64,000 nucleotides of DNA from Chryseobacterium sp. CH25 (GTDB lineage: Bacteria; Bacteroidota; Bacteroidia; Flavobacteriales; Weeksellaceae). Shown here in pieces: positions 52,465 to 61,614 of this stretch. The stretch is from the NCBI RefSeq assembly GCF_004119455.1, contig NZ_NRQT01000001.1, positions 744,001 to 808,000 on the forward strand, in the 5' to 3' direction. Position 1 is the first letter of the stretch; every line of letters begins with the position of its first letter. The translations under genes and the position numbers were made by a program. Below the pieces are notes generated by a model. It saw nothing but the letters and a program-made list of their open reading frames with translations, did no database searches and had not been told where the DNA came from.

Positions 52465-54684
52465 TTAAAATTCAAAAGTATAAGACAGGTTAAATGTTCT
52501 GCCTCTTCCTTTATAATTAAACAATGCAGGCATTCCGTAGCTTGAATATAAAACCTGAGAACGTTTGCTCCAAATGGTTTGATAATCTGTATTGAACAAA
52601 TTCTGAATCCCAAGGTTCAATTTTCCAAACTGGAATCGGTATCCTATCATAAGGTCTGATGTATTGTAACCTTCAATTACATTCTTAAGTTCATCCTCCT
52701 GCTTGAAATTCTGTAACGACTGGAATCTGAATGACCAATTCTTGATATTATACCCAATATAGGTTACCAATTTTGATGGTGAAGCATTATAAATTTCCTG
52801 TTTCTGCCATTCACCTTTGTTGTCTACTTCAGATTTAATCAATAATCCGCTGGCTCCAAAATAAACTCCATTGTTCATAGAATAAGAAATCTCAGCCTCG
52901 ATTCCCATATTTCTTAACTTCAGATCATTAACAAGAATTTGATATGTTTTTTTATCTATAGCCACGGTCTTGTCAGAATTGCTTAAGAATCCGGCAACCT
53001 GAGCTCTTAATCCGCCTTTATTAATACGATATCCAACTTCAAACTGGTTGGTTTTAATAGCCTGTAAAGGCTGCTCTTTCACGTTGACACTGGAGATTAC
53101 ATTCCAATTCTTCTTGTTCTTATCCAGCTCATATTTCCCTACTCCATAAAATTTAGCAGGATCAGCTAAACTTGCCCCCTGGGAGAATGTTCCCCAAACC
53201 TGATTCTGTTCATTGATTTTATAGAGTAATCCGGCATTCGCTAAGGTTACGTTATAGGAGCTTTCTCCTCCTGGAATTTCTGAAGCAGATGTTCCATATC
53301 CCATAGCAATCTGTGTTTGCTGTTCAGAACCCACAAAATCATCCATTTTTACATTAATATGCTGGTAACGGACTCCTGCATTAAGCTGTAACTTATGAAT
53401 GATATTATATTTTGCCTGAACATATCCTGCATAGCTTTGTGAACGGTTTGTAGGATATCTGCCAAGACTATACATCGTTTCATTGACAAGTCCTCCACTG
53501 GACATTGTTTTAGCTATATCATAAACAGATTGTGTCCCTTCAAATTTTTCAAAATCTATATCAGCTCCATAAGTTATATTCAACCCCTTCCATGATTTTG
53601 ATAATAATGCCTTTATTCCGGAATAATAAGTATCCTGCTGAGACGAAGACATATAGTATCTTTTTTCTTTATCTGCCAATTCTATTTTTCCAGGGAAAGG
53701 ATAAAATCCAAGTTTTTCTCCCCTTGTTGCTAACTGAATATACAGATCCTGTCCGCCAAGAATATTATTTCCCGTATAGGCCACTGTTGCCATATAACGT
53801 TCTGTTCCTATATTTTTATCGGAAGAAAAGCCATCTCTCATTTCCAGCAGATTTGCATTTTGATTTGTAAAAGCACTTAGGTTTTCCCCTAAATACAAAC
53901 TTCTGTCCCCATTGAATTTAGAATTATAATATTGAAGAGAAGCTGTTATTTTATGCTTATTGTTAAACTGATATCCTCCAGTTGCCAAAATGTCAATAGA
54001 TTGGTTATACTGAAGATCGGTTTGGGTAATATCTGTAAACAGCTGTTTCTGATCTGCTCCATATGCACCGCCATTTTGCTGATAAGCAACACCCAATCTT
54101 CCGAAGAACTTCTCTCCTTTGGCTGAAATAGCCTGAGCTGCACGGAAATCATGGTCATCTTTCCCCATAAATCCTGTACGCACTCCTAATTCAGTTTCTC
54201 CACTGATTCCCTTTTTGGAAGGTGTTTTTGTAATGATATTAATGATTCCACCCGTTGCATTTCCACCGTAGATAGAACTTGCTCCGGAAAGCACCTCAAT
54301 TCTTTCAATATTAAATGGATCAATGGCGTCCAACTGACGGCTGATGGTACGGATGCTGTTTAATGAAACTCCATCTATCATCACAAGAGCAGAACGACCT
54401 CTCATATTCTGGCCGTAATTGGTTCTTCCCTGCGGTCCGATATCCATACTCGGAATTAAAATGGATAGCATTTCTTTAATTGGAACTCCGCTTTTCGCCT
54501 GTTCCTGAATTTTTTCTTTCTGAACTACCCAAACGGTACCTGGGATTTCAGAAATTTTGGTAGGTTTTCTTGATGCTACGATAACAACATCTTCTATCCC
54601 TTTAGAGGGTACAGAATCTTTAACAGTTTGGGAAAACATCAATCCCGATGCTAACAGACCTATGAATGCATAATGCTTTTTCAT
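52465..54684 (-). CDS. TonB-dependent siderophore receptor
   Basis: 739 residues with a signal peptide and plug (EDVVIVASRKPTKISEIPGTVWVVQ, then NMRGRSALVMIDGVSLNSI, RIEVLSGASSIYGGNATGGIINIITK). A 22-strand barrel follows, ending RGRTFNLSYTFEF with terminal Phe. Outer-membrane uptake of ferric siderophore is inferred from the adjacent SIP gene. TACCTTTG at 54713-54720 is a likely promoter. A weak ttattt...aaataa inverted half-site pair near 54725-54748 might be a Fur site, but the match is poor. Confidence 0.93.
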   Translation of the reverse strand: MKKHYAFIGLLASGLMFSQTVKDSVPSKGIEDVVIVASRKPTKISEIPGTVWVVQKEKIQEQAKSGVPIKEMLSILIPSMDIGPQGRTNYGQNMRGRSALVMIDGVSLNSIRTISRQLDAIDPFNIERIEVLSGASSIYGGNATGGIINIITKTPSKKGISGETELGVRTGFMGKDDHDFRAAQAISAKGEKFFGRLGVAYQQNGGAYGADQKQLFTDITQTDLQYNQSIDILATGGYQFNNKHKITASLQYYNSKFNGDRSLYLGENLSAFTNQNANLLEMRDGFSSDKNIGTERYMATVAYTGNNILGGQDLYIQLATRGEKLGFYPFPGKIELADKEKRYYMSSSQQDTYYSGIKALLSKSWKGLNITYGADIDFEKFEGTQSVYDIAKTMSSGGLVNETMYSLGRYPTNRSQSYAGYVQAKYNIIHKLQLNAGVRYQHINVKMDDFVGSEQQTQIAMGYGTSASEIPGGESSYNVTLANAGLLYKINEQNQVWGTFSQGASLADPAKFYGVGKYELDKNKKNWNVISSVNVKEQPLQAIKTNQFEVGYRINKGGLRAQVAGFLSNSDKTVAIDKKTYQILVNDLKLRNMGIEAEISYSMNNGVYFGASGLLIKSEVDNKGEWQKQEIYNASPSKLVTYIGYNIKNWSFRFQSLQNFKQEDELKNVIEGYNTSDLMIGYRFQFGKLNLGIQNLFNTDYQTIWSKRSQVLYSSYGMPALFNYKGRGRTFNLSYTFEF

Positions 54685-54996
54685 TCCTTCAAATCAAAGT
54701 TTTATAATTTCGCAAAGGTAATTTTTATTTAGAAACAATAAAAATAAGAAAGGGTGAAATTTTTCACTTTTTGAGGTTATAAGGCTGGAAGCTGGAAGAA
54801 GGATGCTGGAAGTTATCTATGTCATGGGTACATCTAGAAGTTATCATAAATTCTTTGGGGAAATTCTCTTGTGTTGAGCAATGCTGTTAAGCGTCTATCA
54901 TAACTTCCCTCTTCCAGCTTCCTGCTTCCCACCTAAAAATCATAAGATCCCAGCCCAACTAAGGACCAGGATCTTACTGTGAAAAACAAGGTATCT
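54685..54996. other. 312-base intergenic region
   Basis: Contains the TonB receptor promoter (TACCTTTG, 54713-54720) and an inverted repeat (54783-54816 and 54900-54933). No gene is supportable. Confidence 0.6.
54783..54933. repeat. Long-loop inverted repeat, 'ggaagctggaag' family
   Basis: Arms 54783-54816 and 54900-54933 (34 bases each) match at 26 of 34 when inverted, separated by 83 bases. Each arm is built from ggaag/ctggaag units, and a related stretch occurs near 4393-4416. Confidence 0.65.
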
Positions 54997-56589
54997 TTAT
55001 ATCGCAGGTCCTGCTGCGTCTTTTATTTCTTCTAATAATTTTTTACGTTCACGAAGTCTTCTTCTGGCAATAACAGATTTACCGCCAAGCACTCTGATAA
55101 ATCTGAAGTACTGGAATCGTTTAGCTCCGAAGTGATGGGTAAGTACATAAACCAAAACTCCAAAACCAATAAGAATAATAAATCCGAATATCTTTTTGGT
55201 AGCGATAAGAATAGCATTAAGCTGAATGGTTTTCATATTAGCCATTACATTCTGTGGAGTTACCGTCATTCCGTCCATATAAACAGCAAGATCTCCTATT
55301 GCGGTAACCTGGAAACGATATTGTAGCCATGAATATAAGGTAGAAAATATACCTACTGCTAAAAAAGTTCTCCAAACCAGTATTAATCCGATAGCTGCCA
55401 GCATTTCATCCATTTCAAGTTTATCTAATGTATAGAACCATACAGAAATAAACAGAGAACACATTCCATAGCCTTTTAAGAACATAGGCAGGTACCAGTT
55501 ATCATAATTGAATTCCATTACCATGGAGAAATACATGATTATTGCATAGCCTATCATTCCTGCAAACCCTGAAAAAATATACATTTTCAATGGTTTTTCT
55601 TTTTTAAACCAAAATATAGCAATGATTCCAGCCAGAATGATTCCCGGAATCATCATCATGCTCAGTTTCGCATTAGTCAATTGATCATATCCTAAAACTC
55701 CTACAGCAAAAGTATTCTGAAGAGAAGCTGTTCCTAAGAACATCCCTAGCCAGAACAGCATAAATAAACCATTCTGTACATTACTTTTTGTGAAAATTTT
55801 AAATGAAAGATAAGGTCTCTTTAGTGTTAACTGACGAATAGAAAGCAATGCAAAGCTCACAAATGCTGCAATACTTGCATTAATGATATTCTTTGAATTC
55901 AACCAGTCCTGCTGTCTTCCGAATGCATACACATAGGCCGAAAACATAAAGGTTGAAATAAAAAGCAGAATACTCAACCAGTCAATATAATGCAATGGAA
56001 CTTTCAGGGCAAAGTATTTGTTATGCATGAAAATCCAGTGTATAAAAGCTAAAATAAAGCATAAAACTGCTGTAAAAATATAATACTGCTGCCAATTATA
56101 CAGAAGAGCAAATTCCGCTGAATAATACACAGCCACCTGATTCATCACCAGAACAAATGTGTAAAATGCTCCATAAAAAATCCCTCTGTTCCCAATCATT
56201 ACCATTAATGGCAGGAAGAGTTCTATAGTTACCATCATCTTCATAAATCCGATCAGTAAAGCGGAAAAAACGAAGATCATCGGCTGTAAAGTAGTAGAAT
56301 TGATATAGCTTAATAATCCTAAAAGAACCAATAACAATACCAATTTGTCTCTTACCTTGAACCGCATTTTGATCCTGATGACAACCGGCATACACGCTCC
56401 CATTCCAATAGTGGTCGCATAATTCGCCCACAAGAAATATTCTGTCATAGCTCCTGTACCACTCACCAGAGAGCTGATGTTCCCGGTATACACTCCACCA
56501 ATCGGCATTACCACGGCAAGCAGTAATACAATCAGCAGAAGCTGTACGGGTTTGGGCACCCAATCGCTATATAATCCTTTGTTGTACAT
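54997..56589 (-). CDS. EmrB-like MFS efflux transporter (DHA2-type)
   Basis: 530 residues with about 14 hydrophobic segments, the size and topology of the DHA2 drug-efflux family. Charged cytoplasmic C-terminus (ARRRLRERKKLLEEIKD). It is the third gene of a TolC-HlyD-MFS set (tripartite pump), which exports drugs or toxic compounds across both membranes. Substrate unknown; regulator probably the divergent AraC-type gene. Confidence 0.88.
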   Translation of the reverse strand: MYNKGLYSDWVPKPVQLLLIVLLLAVVMPIGGVYTGNISSLVSGTGAMTEYFLWANYATTIGMGACMPVVIRIKMRFKVRDKLVLLLVLLGLLSYINSTTLQPMIFVFSALLIGFMKMMVTIELFLPLMVMIGNRGIFYGAFYTFVLVMNQVAVYYSAEFALLYNWQQYYIFTAVLCFILAFIHWIFMHNKYFALKVPLHYIDWLSILLFISTFMFSAYVYAFGRQQDWLNSKNIINASIAAFVSFALLSIRQLTLKRPYLSFKIFTKSNVQNGLFMLFWLGMFLGTASLQNTFAVGVLGYDQLTNAKLSMMMIPGIILAGIIAIFWFKKEKPLKMYIFSGFAGMIGYAIIMYFSMVMEFNYDNWYLPMFLKGYGMCSLFISVWFYTLDKLEMDEMLAAIGLILVWRTFLAVGIFSTLYSWLQYRFQVTAIGDLAVYMDGMTVTPQNVMANMKTIQLNAILIATKKIFGFIILIGFGVLVYVLTHHFGAKRFQYFRFIRVLGGKSVIARRRLRERKKLLEEIKDAAGPAI

Positions 56590-56601
56590 ATTGTAGATAT
56601 T

Positions 56602-56690
56602 AGATTACAGATATCAGATAACAGACTTTACCAATTCAGCCTTCAATCTTTATTCATCATATCAAGTCTGAAATCTGACCTCTGATATCT
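56602..56690. repeat. 'cagatatcag' family inverted repeat
   Basis: Arms 56602-56627 and 56665-56690 (26 bases) match at 20 of 26 when inverted, with a 37-base loop. The right arm ends 1 base from the EmrA-like stop codon, so an mRNA hairpin would form inside the pump operon, between the adaptor and transporter genes. Confidence 0.65.
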
Positions 56691-56691
56691 T

Positions 56692-57809
56692 TTAGTCTTT
56701 ATTAATATTCACGTTCATATTCATACCAGCACTCAGCTTCTCAAGATCTTCTTTCTTATTAGCAGCTGTAAACTCGATTCTTACAGGAATTCTCTGTTGT
56801 ACTTTTATGAAGTTACCTGTTGAATTATCTGTTGGTACATTTGAATATCTTGATCCGGTAGCCGCAGAAACAGCAGTTACCACTCCTTCAAATTGTTTTC
56901 CACCCAATGCGTCTGCTGTCATCATCATTTTCTCCCCTACTTTAATATTAGGCATCTGGCTTTCAAGGAAATTGGCAGTTACCCATTTCTGCCCATTCAA
57001 TACGATGGTTGCCACTTGCTGACCTGGTTGAATTAATTGACCTTCAGAAATCGTTCTTCTTCCCATCACTCCATCATAAGGTGCTGTAATTACGGTATAA
57101 GAAAGATTGATTCTGGCCATATCCAAAGCAGATTTTGTTCTTTTGATCTCTGCATCATTAATTCCTAATCTGCTTTTCACTTCTGTAGTGGAAAGGTTAG
57201 CTGATTGCTTTTGGTTTACTAAGGTTTCATAAGCTGCTTTTTGAGCATCATATTCAGTTTTTACCTGATCGTACTGCTGTCTCGTTACTGCTTCTGCAGA
57301 TAAAAGATTTTTATATCGGTTCAGGTTCTGTTCAGCGTTCCAAAGTCTTGCTTTTGCTCCTGCAATATTAGATTCCATAACATTTACATTATTGGAAACT
57401 GTGTTGACAGAAGAACTGGTTGCTGTTTTTTGAGCCATTGCATTTTGGTAAGCTGCTTCAGCCTGTCCTAGCTGAGTAAGGATTTCACGTTCATCCAAAA
57501 TCACCAGCGTATCTCCTTTTTTTACTCTTTGGTGCTCAATAAATTTAATTTCTTTAATATAAGCAGAAACCCTTGTATTGATCGGGTTGATAAATTCTTC
57601 TACCTGAGCCGCTTCTGTATATGTTTTGTTCCCGATGTGGAAATATTCACGAATCAGCCAGAATAACCCGAAGCCGATCACCAGAAAAACGATGATATTA
57701 GAAATGATCGCTCTGATTTTATTTTTTTTGTTCTGCTTTTTTTGCTGTCTACCGCTGGTTTTGCAGGAGTAGGTGTTGTATTTTGAGTAGTTTGTTCCTT
57801 GTTTTCCAT
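56692..57809 (-). CDS. HlyD/EmrA-family membrane fusion adaptor (frameshift near N-terminus)
   Basis: From the ATG at 57809 the frame is interrupted; inserting one base at the T-run 57759-57762 gives one 372-residue protein. Order: basic cytoplasmic tail, one membrane helix (IIVFLVIGFGLFWLI), biotinyl-lipoyl strand (ISAYIKEIKFIEHQRVKKGDTLVIL-like), a long coiled coil (roughly 110-215), then the second lipoyl half (ITAPYDGVMGRRTISEGQLIQPGQ). It links the MFS transporter to TolC. The frame from 57681 encodes all but the first about 45 residues. The one-base loss looks like sequencing error. Confidence 0.85.
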
Positions 57810-57832
57810 TGTGTTGATTTCAGTTTAAAAAA

Positions 57833-59142
57833 TTAAAGTGTTCCTGTAGCTTTCAAAAGGTTATAATATTGATACAAAACATTGATTTCTGCGTTTGCAT
57901 AATCCAGTTCTGACTGCAGTTTCTGGTTCTGTGCATCAATCATTTCCGCCTGCACAGCCAATTGATTCAGATATTTGGCTTCGGTAATTTTGTAGTTTTC
58001 TTCTGCCAGCCTTTTGGAATCATTTAAAATATCGGCCTGCTGAATAGACTCCTGGTATTTGGTATACGCCGCATTCACTCCCATATCTACATTCTGCTGC
58101 ACCAAAGTCATCGCATCACTCGCCTGATTCTTCTGCATTTCTCCCAGTTTTACTTTTTCTTTTGTTTTGTACAGGGTATCGATATTGTAACTAAGAGAAA
58201 CTCCTGTCTGCCAACCTCCTGAATACATATCCAAGACAGGGTTTCTCGTAGTAATCGGTCTTTGTAAAGTATATCCGCCGAATCCTGCCAGCGTAGGTAA
58301 ATTATCGGTTTTAATAATTTCAATATTCTTATCCGCTACTGCAATGTTTTTCTGTGCTGATTTCAACACCGGATTGCTGTCATGAGCAAGGCTCATATAA
58401 TAATCCATCCCAATTCCTGATTCTTTGTTATCCAGACTTTCAGTAGGAACAATTTCAGTGTCAGAAGATAAACCTAAGGCAATATTTAAATTATAGTTAA
58501 GGATTTTTTTATTATTTGAAAGGGTCAGAATTCCCTGATCCAGGTTTTTAAGGGCAAGTTCACCACGAATCACTTCGTTTCTGGTTACCATTCCCTGCTG
58601 ATAGAACTTCTGGATATTTTTCAAACGTTCCTGAGCTAACTTTTTATTATTCTGAAATACTTCTTGTTGGTTGATGATCTTATAGACATCCAGATAGTTG
58701 GAGATTACTAAGAATTTCACATCCTGTTTGTTTTTCTCCAGATCCAGTTCAGAAAGCTGTTCACGAAGCCCTGCCATTTCAATGGATTTATTCACCAATC
58801 CTCCTTTGAAGATCAATTGAGTAGCCTGAACCGCATACGAACTTCCGTAATGAGGCATAGGGACCTTTGTAGAATTTGAAAAATCTTTATCGATGGCTAC
58901 TGCATCCCCCAAATAGAATTGGCTTGTAGAAGCCGTGATGGTTGGAAGTTTCTGAAGCTTGGCAACATTGATATTCTGTTTGGCTATATCAATATTCTGA
59001 GCGGAAACCTTCAACTGCTGATGATTCTGAACTGCCAGTTCAGCAATCTCACCTGCGGTCAGCTGTTTTACCTGTTGTGAAAAAACAGCGCAGGAAAAGC
59101 TGCTATCAATACAGATAGTGCTGTTTTTATTTTTTGTGTCAT
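57833..59142 (-). CDS. TolC-family outer-membrane efflux protein (frameshift near N-terminus)
   Basis: 436 residues if one base is added to the A-run at 59080-59085. The ATG at 59142 starts a signal peptide (IKTALSVLIAAF...), after which the long helical repeats typical of TolC follow (KVSAQNIDIAKQNINVAKLQKLPTI, ANAEINVLYQYYNLLKATG). Without correction only 57833-59014 is open in the main frame. Promoter box TAACTTTG at 59163-59170. First gene of the tolC-emrA-emrB operon. Confidence 0.87.
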
Positions 59143-59162
59143 TTTACCTTGTTTTACAGATG

Positions 59163-59170
59163 CAAAGTTA
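59163..59170 (-). promoter_or_regulatory. TAACTTTG -7 box of TolC operon
   Basis: A TAnnTTTG match on the minus strand, 20 bases before the TolC ATG, with a TTGTTG motif about 20 bases further upstream as a possible -33 element. Confidence 0.6.
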
Positions 59171-59231
59171 GGACAACAACAAAATCAATCAAATGTTTGA
59201 TTTTTGGAAAAAGATGTTCAAATGTAGGATT

Positions 59232-60077
59232 TTAGTTTTCAAACTGATGTCTGTACTGTCTGGGACTCACTTCCATATGCTTTTTAAAAAAGTGTGAAAA
59301 CGCATACTGATCACTAAAACCAAGGATAGATGAGACCTCTGATACAGGTTTATTGGAAGAATTCAGAAGTACTTTTGCTTCATTCATTACGATTAAAGCA
59401 ATAATATGGCTTGCTGTTTTTCCCGTCACCTCTTTGACTACTGATGAAAGATGTCTGGTTGTAATGGATTGTTTTTCGGCATAGAACTCCACCGTCCTTT
59501 CTGTGAGGTGATGCTCAGAAAGATCTGTCAGAAAAACAAAGACAATTTCCTCCTGTCTGGACATCTGGTTCATAGAATTATTATCTTCTTTAGAAATAAT
59601 TCCGGCCATCTGATAGCAGAAAACAGAGAAAAGATGTTCCACCATTTCTTTTTTATAAAGCATATCGGTTTCAGAATCCAAAATGTATTTCAGAAAATTG
59701 ACACTTTTCCAGACTACTTCCATTTCACTTTCCAAAAAAGGAACTCCTCTATTCATCTGCTGTCTGAAATAGCGGTACGTAATCAGCCTGTTGAATTTCA
59801 AAGAAAGGGCGGAAATAAATTCTCTTTTATAGGAAACCATTCTAGACTGAAAATCGTCTGTTACTGATATCACTTCATAAATAGTTTGCGGGTCTGTTAC
59901 CATAAACATATTAGCAGAAACCTCCAGGTCACTGAAGTGCTGGCGAAGTTTTATAGTTCCAGATTTAATGAAAATAAAAGACGGATTTTCGGGACGGAAT
60001 GGCTTATCAACAGCAATTCTCTCGAAAATATTTTTTTGTGTAAAAATTTCAACTCCGAACTTTTCTAAGGCAGACAT
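59232..60077 (-). CDS. AraC-family transcriptional regulator
   Basis: 281 residues. N-terminal cupin-like sensor; C-terminal double helix-turn-helix with VTGKTASHIIALIVMNEAKVLL, then VSEVSSILGFSDQYAFSHFFKKHMEVSPRQYR, the AraC family signature. It sits upstream of the pump operon and is likely its regulator (inference). A TACATTTG box 4 bases before ATG 60077 suggests a leaderless transcript. Confidence 0.93.
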   Translation of the reverse strand: MSALEKFGVEIFTQKNIFERIAVDKPFRPENPSFIFIKSGTIKLRQHFSDLEVSANMFMVTDPQTIYEVISVTDDFQSRMVSYKREFISALSLKFNRLITYRYFRQQMNRGVPFLESEMEVVWKSVNFLKYILDSETDMLYKKEMVEHLFSVFCYQMAGIISKEDNNSMNQMSRQEEIVFVFLTDLSEHHLTERTVEFYAEKQSITTRHLSSVVKEVTGKTASHIIALIVMNEAKVLLNSSNKPVSEVSSILGFSDQYAFSHFFKKHMEVSPRQYRHQFEN

Positions 60078-60081
60078 AACA

Positions 60082-60089
60082 CAAATGTA
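60082..60089 (-). promoter_or_regulatory. TACATTTG -7 box, leaderless arrangement
   Basis: A TAnnTTTG match separated from the AraC-type ATG by 4 bases (TGTT), the third such case in the window. Confidence 0.55.
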
Positions 60090-60150
60090 AGCAATCTTAT
60101 CACTGATTGCAAAATTTTATTATTTTAGCATTAATCCAATTCCTGTCAGT

Positions 60151-60624
60151 ATGAGAAAGGTTGATTTATTATTTGCAGAATATAGCAAGAGCCATAGAAA
60201 TGCGACTAACAAGTTCATTCACTGGTTTTGTGTGCCTTTAATTTTTTGTTCTATCCTTGGGTTTATTTCCCTCATTCCATCGTCTCATTTCTGTATTTCC
60301 TATTTTGGATGCATCAGCATTGTAAGTTTGGTTGCTGTTGCACTGATAAGTTTATATTATGTAAGACTTTCTTTACTAATCGGAATCACCATGATTTTGA
60401 TTATGCTTTTGGCAGAACATTGTATCTATCTTACTAATATCAGTCTTGGTAAGCAATCCTGGATCCTTTATCTCAGTGTTTTTGCCATTACATGGATCTT
60501 CCAGTTTATCGGACATAAGATTGAAGGGAAAAAGCCTTCTTTCCTGAAAGATATTCAGTTTCTTCTTATCGGGCCGATATGGCTGCTAGGCTTTATTCTG
60601 AAAAAGACCGGGATCAGATATTAA
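60151..60624 (+). CDS. Mpo1/DUF962-family membrane protein
   Basis: 157 residues with four to five hydrophobic segments. N-terminal SHRNATNKFIHWFCVPL and C-terminal FIGHKIEGKKPSFLKDIQFLLIGPIWLLGF carry the conserved His/Asn/Lys residues of the DUF962 family. The yeast member, Mpo1, is an Fe-dependent 2-hydroxy fatty acid dioxygenase; the bacterial role is inferred. Stands alone; no clear promoter box. Confidence 0.85.
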   Translation: MRKVDLLFAEYSKSHRNATNKFIHWFCVPLIFCSILGFISLIPSSHFCISYFGCISIVSLVAVALISLYYVRLSLLIGITMILIMLLAEHCIYLTNISLGKQSWILYLSVFAITWIFQFIGHKIEGKKPSFLKDIQFLLIGPIWLLGFILKKTGIRY

Positions 60625-60708
60625 CATCTTTCGCTTATTCTATTAAACAAATTCAGATTTTTTTTATAAGCATGATTTTTGATAGTATTCATGAAAAATT
60701 AACTTTTC

Positions 60709-61560
60709 ATGAGAACTTTACTTTTACCATTACTTTTTTTAGCATTTATTAATTGTAGCAAGTCTGGCGGTGATAATCTGTCTGCTAATGCTGATCTTAC
60801 AGAAATAATAGAAGAACAAGCTCCTCTAAATAAAGCTTCGCTTATTAATGCTAAAACAGATGATGCATCCTCCAACGAACCTAATAGCAATAAGACTGAT
60901 ACTCTCTCCCGAAAAATCATTAAAAACGGGAATATGAGAATTCAGGTTGGCGAAATAAAAAAAGCGCAGACCCTCGTCAATGGAATTTTAAAAAAGAGTA
61001 ATGCTTATATTCAAAAAGAAGAATTTCAAAATACAGATATAGATGAAAACCTTGATTTAACCATCCGTGTTCCTCATAAAAATTTTGATACGCTTGTCAA
61101 TTCATTTTCTGATGGTGTAGGCTCTGTATTGTCTAAAAATATTTCATCAGATGATGTTACAGAGGAATATACTGATGTATCCATAAAACTGGCTAACAAA
61201 AAAATTTATCTTGAAAAATACCGGGATATGCTTAAAAGTGCCACTACCACAAAGGATATGTTGGAAATACAGGAAAAAATCCGAGGTCTGGAAGATGAAA
61301 TTGATGTCGCTGAAGGAAGACTTCGTTTTATTGATGACCGGGTGAATTACAGCACTTTAAATTTAAGCTTATATAAAGAAAAAGTAAGAAGTTCTACAAC
61401 TTCAAAAATTGGATTCGGAAGTCGTTTTGTAGACTCCCTGACAGAAGGATGGAACAGTTTTGTAGCTTTTTTATTAGGGATTATTTCCTTCTGGCCTTTC
61501 TTCTTATTGATTCCTTTAGTTATTTTTCTCTGGAAAAAATGGAAAAAGAGAAAACAGTAG
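60709..61560 (+). CDS. DUF4349 lipoprotein with C-terminal membrane anchor
   Basis: 283 residues. Lipobox-like LLFLAFINCSKSGGD (Cys near 16). The family core begins RKIIKNGNMRIQVGEIKKAQTLV, with LDLTIRVPHKNFDTLV, and a coiled coil (ANKKIYLEKYRDMLKSATTTKDMLEIQEKIRGLEDEID) follows. A membrane helix near 250-275 is followed by a basic tail (WKKWKKRK), so the protein is inner-membrane anchored or spans twice. Function unknown. Confidence 0.88.
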   Translation: MRTLLLPLLFLAFINCSKSGGDNLSANADLTEIIEEQAPLNKASLINAKTDDASSNEPNSNKTDTLSRKIIKNGNMRIQVGEIKKAQTLVNGILKKSNAYIQKEEFQNTDIDENLDLTIRVPHKNFDTLVNSFSDGVGSVLSKNISSDDVTEEYTDVSIKLANKKIYLEKYRDMLKSATTTKDMLEIQEKIRGLEDEIDVAEGRLRFIDDRVNYSTLNLSLYKEKVRSSTTSKIGFGSRFVDSLTEGWNSFVAFLLGIISFWPFFLLIPLVIFLWKKWKKRKQ

Positions 61561-61582
61561 TTTTTTCCTAATATATTAAGAA

Positions 61583-61612
61583 AACCGAATCTCTATTGAG
61601 GTTCGGTTTTTA
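61583..61612. terminator. Bidirectional terminator
   Basis: An 11-bp stem with one G-U pair (61583-61593 with 61598-61608), TATT loop, then TTTTT. It lies between the DUF4349 gene and the convergent membrane-protein gene at 61615. Confidence 0.8.
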
Positions 61613-61614
61613 TT

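Noticed and set aside
54725..54748. Fur box upstream of the TonB siderophore receptor
   Set aside because: Only the outer ttattt/aaataa pair fits; the inner part does not match any Fur consensus I know.
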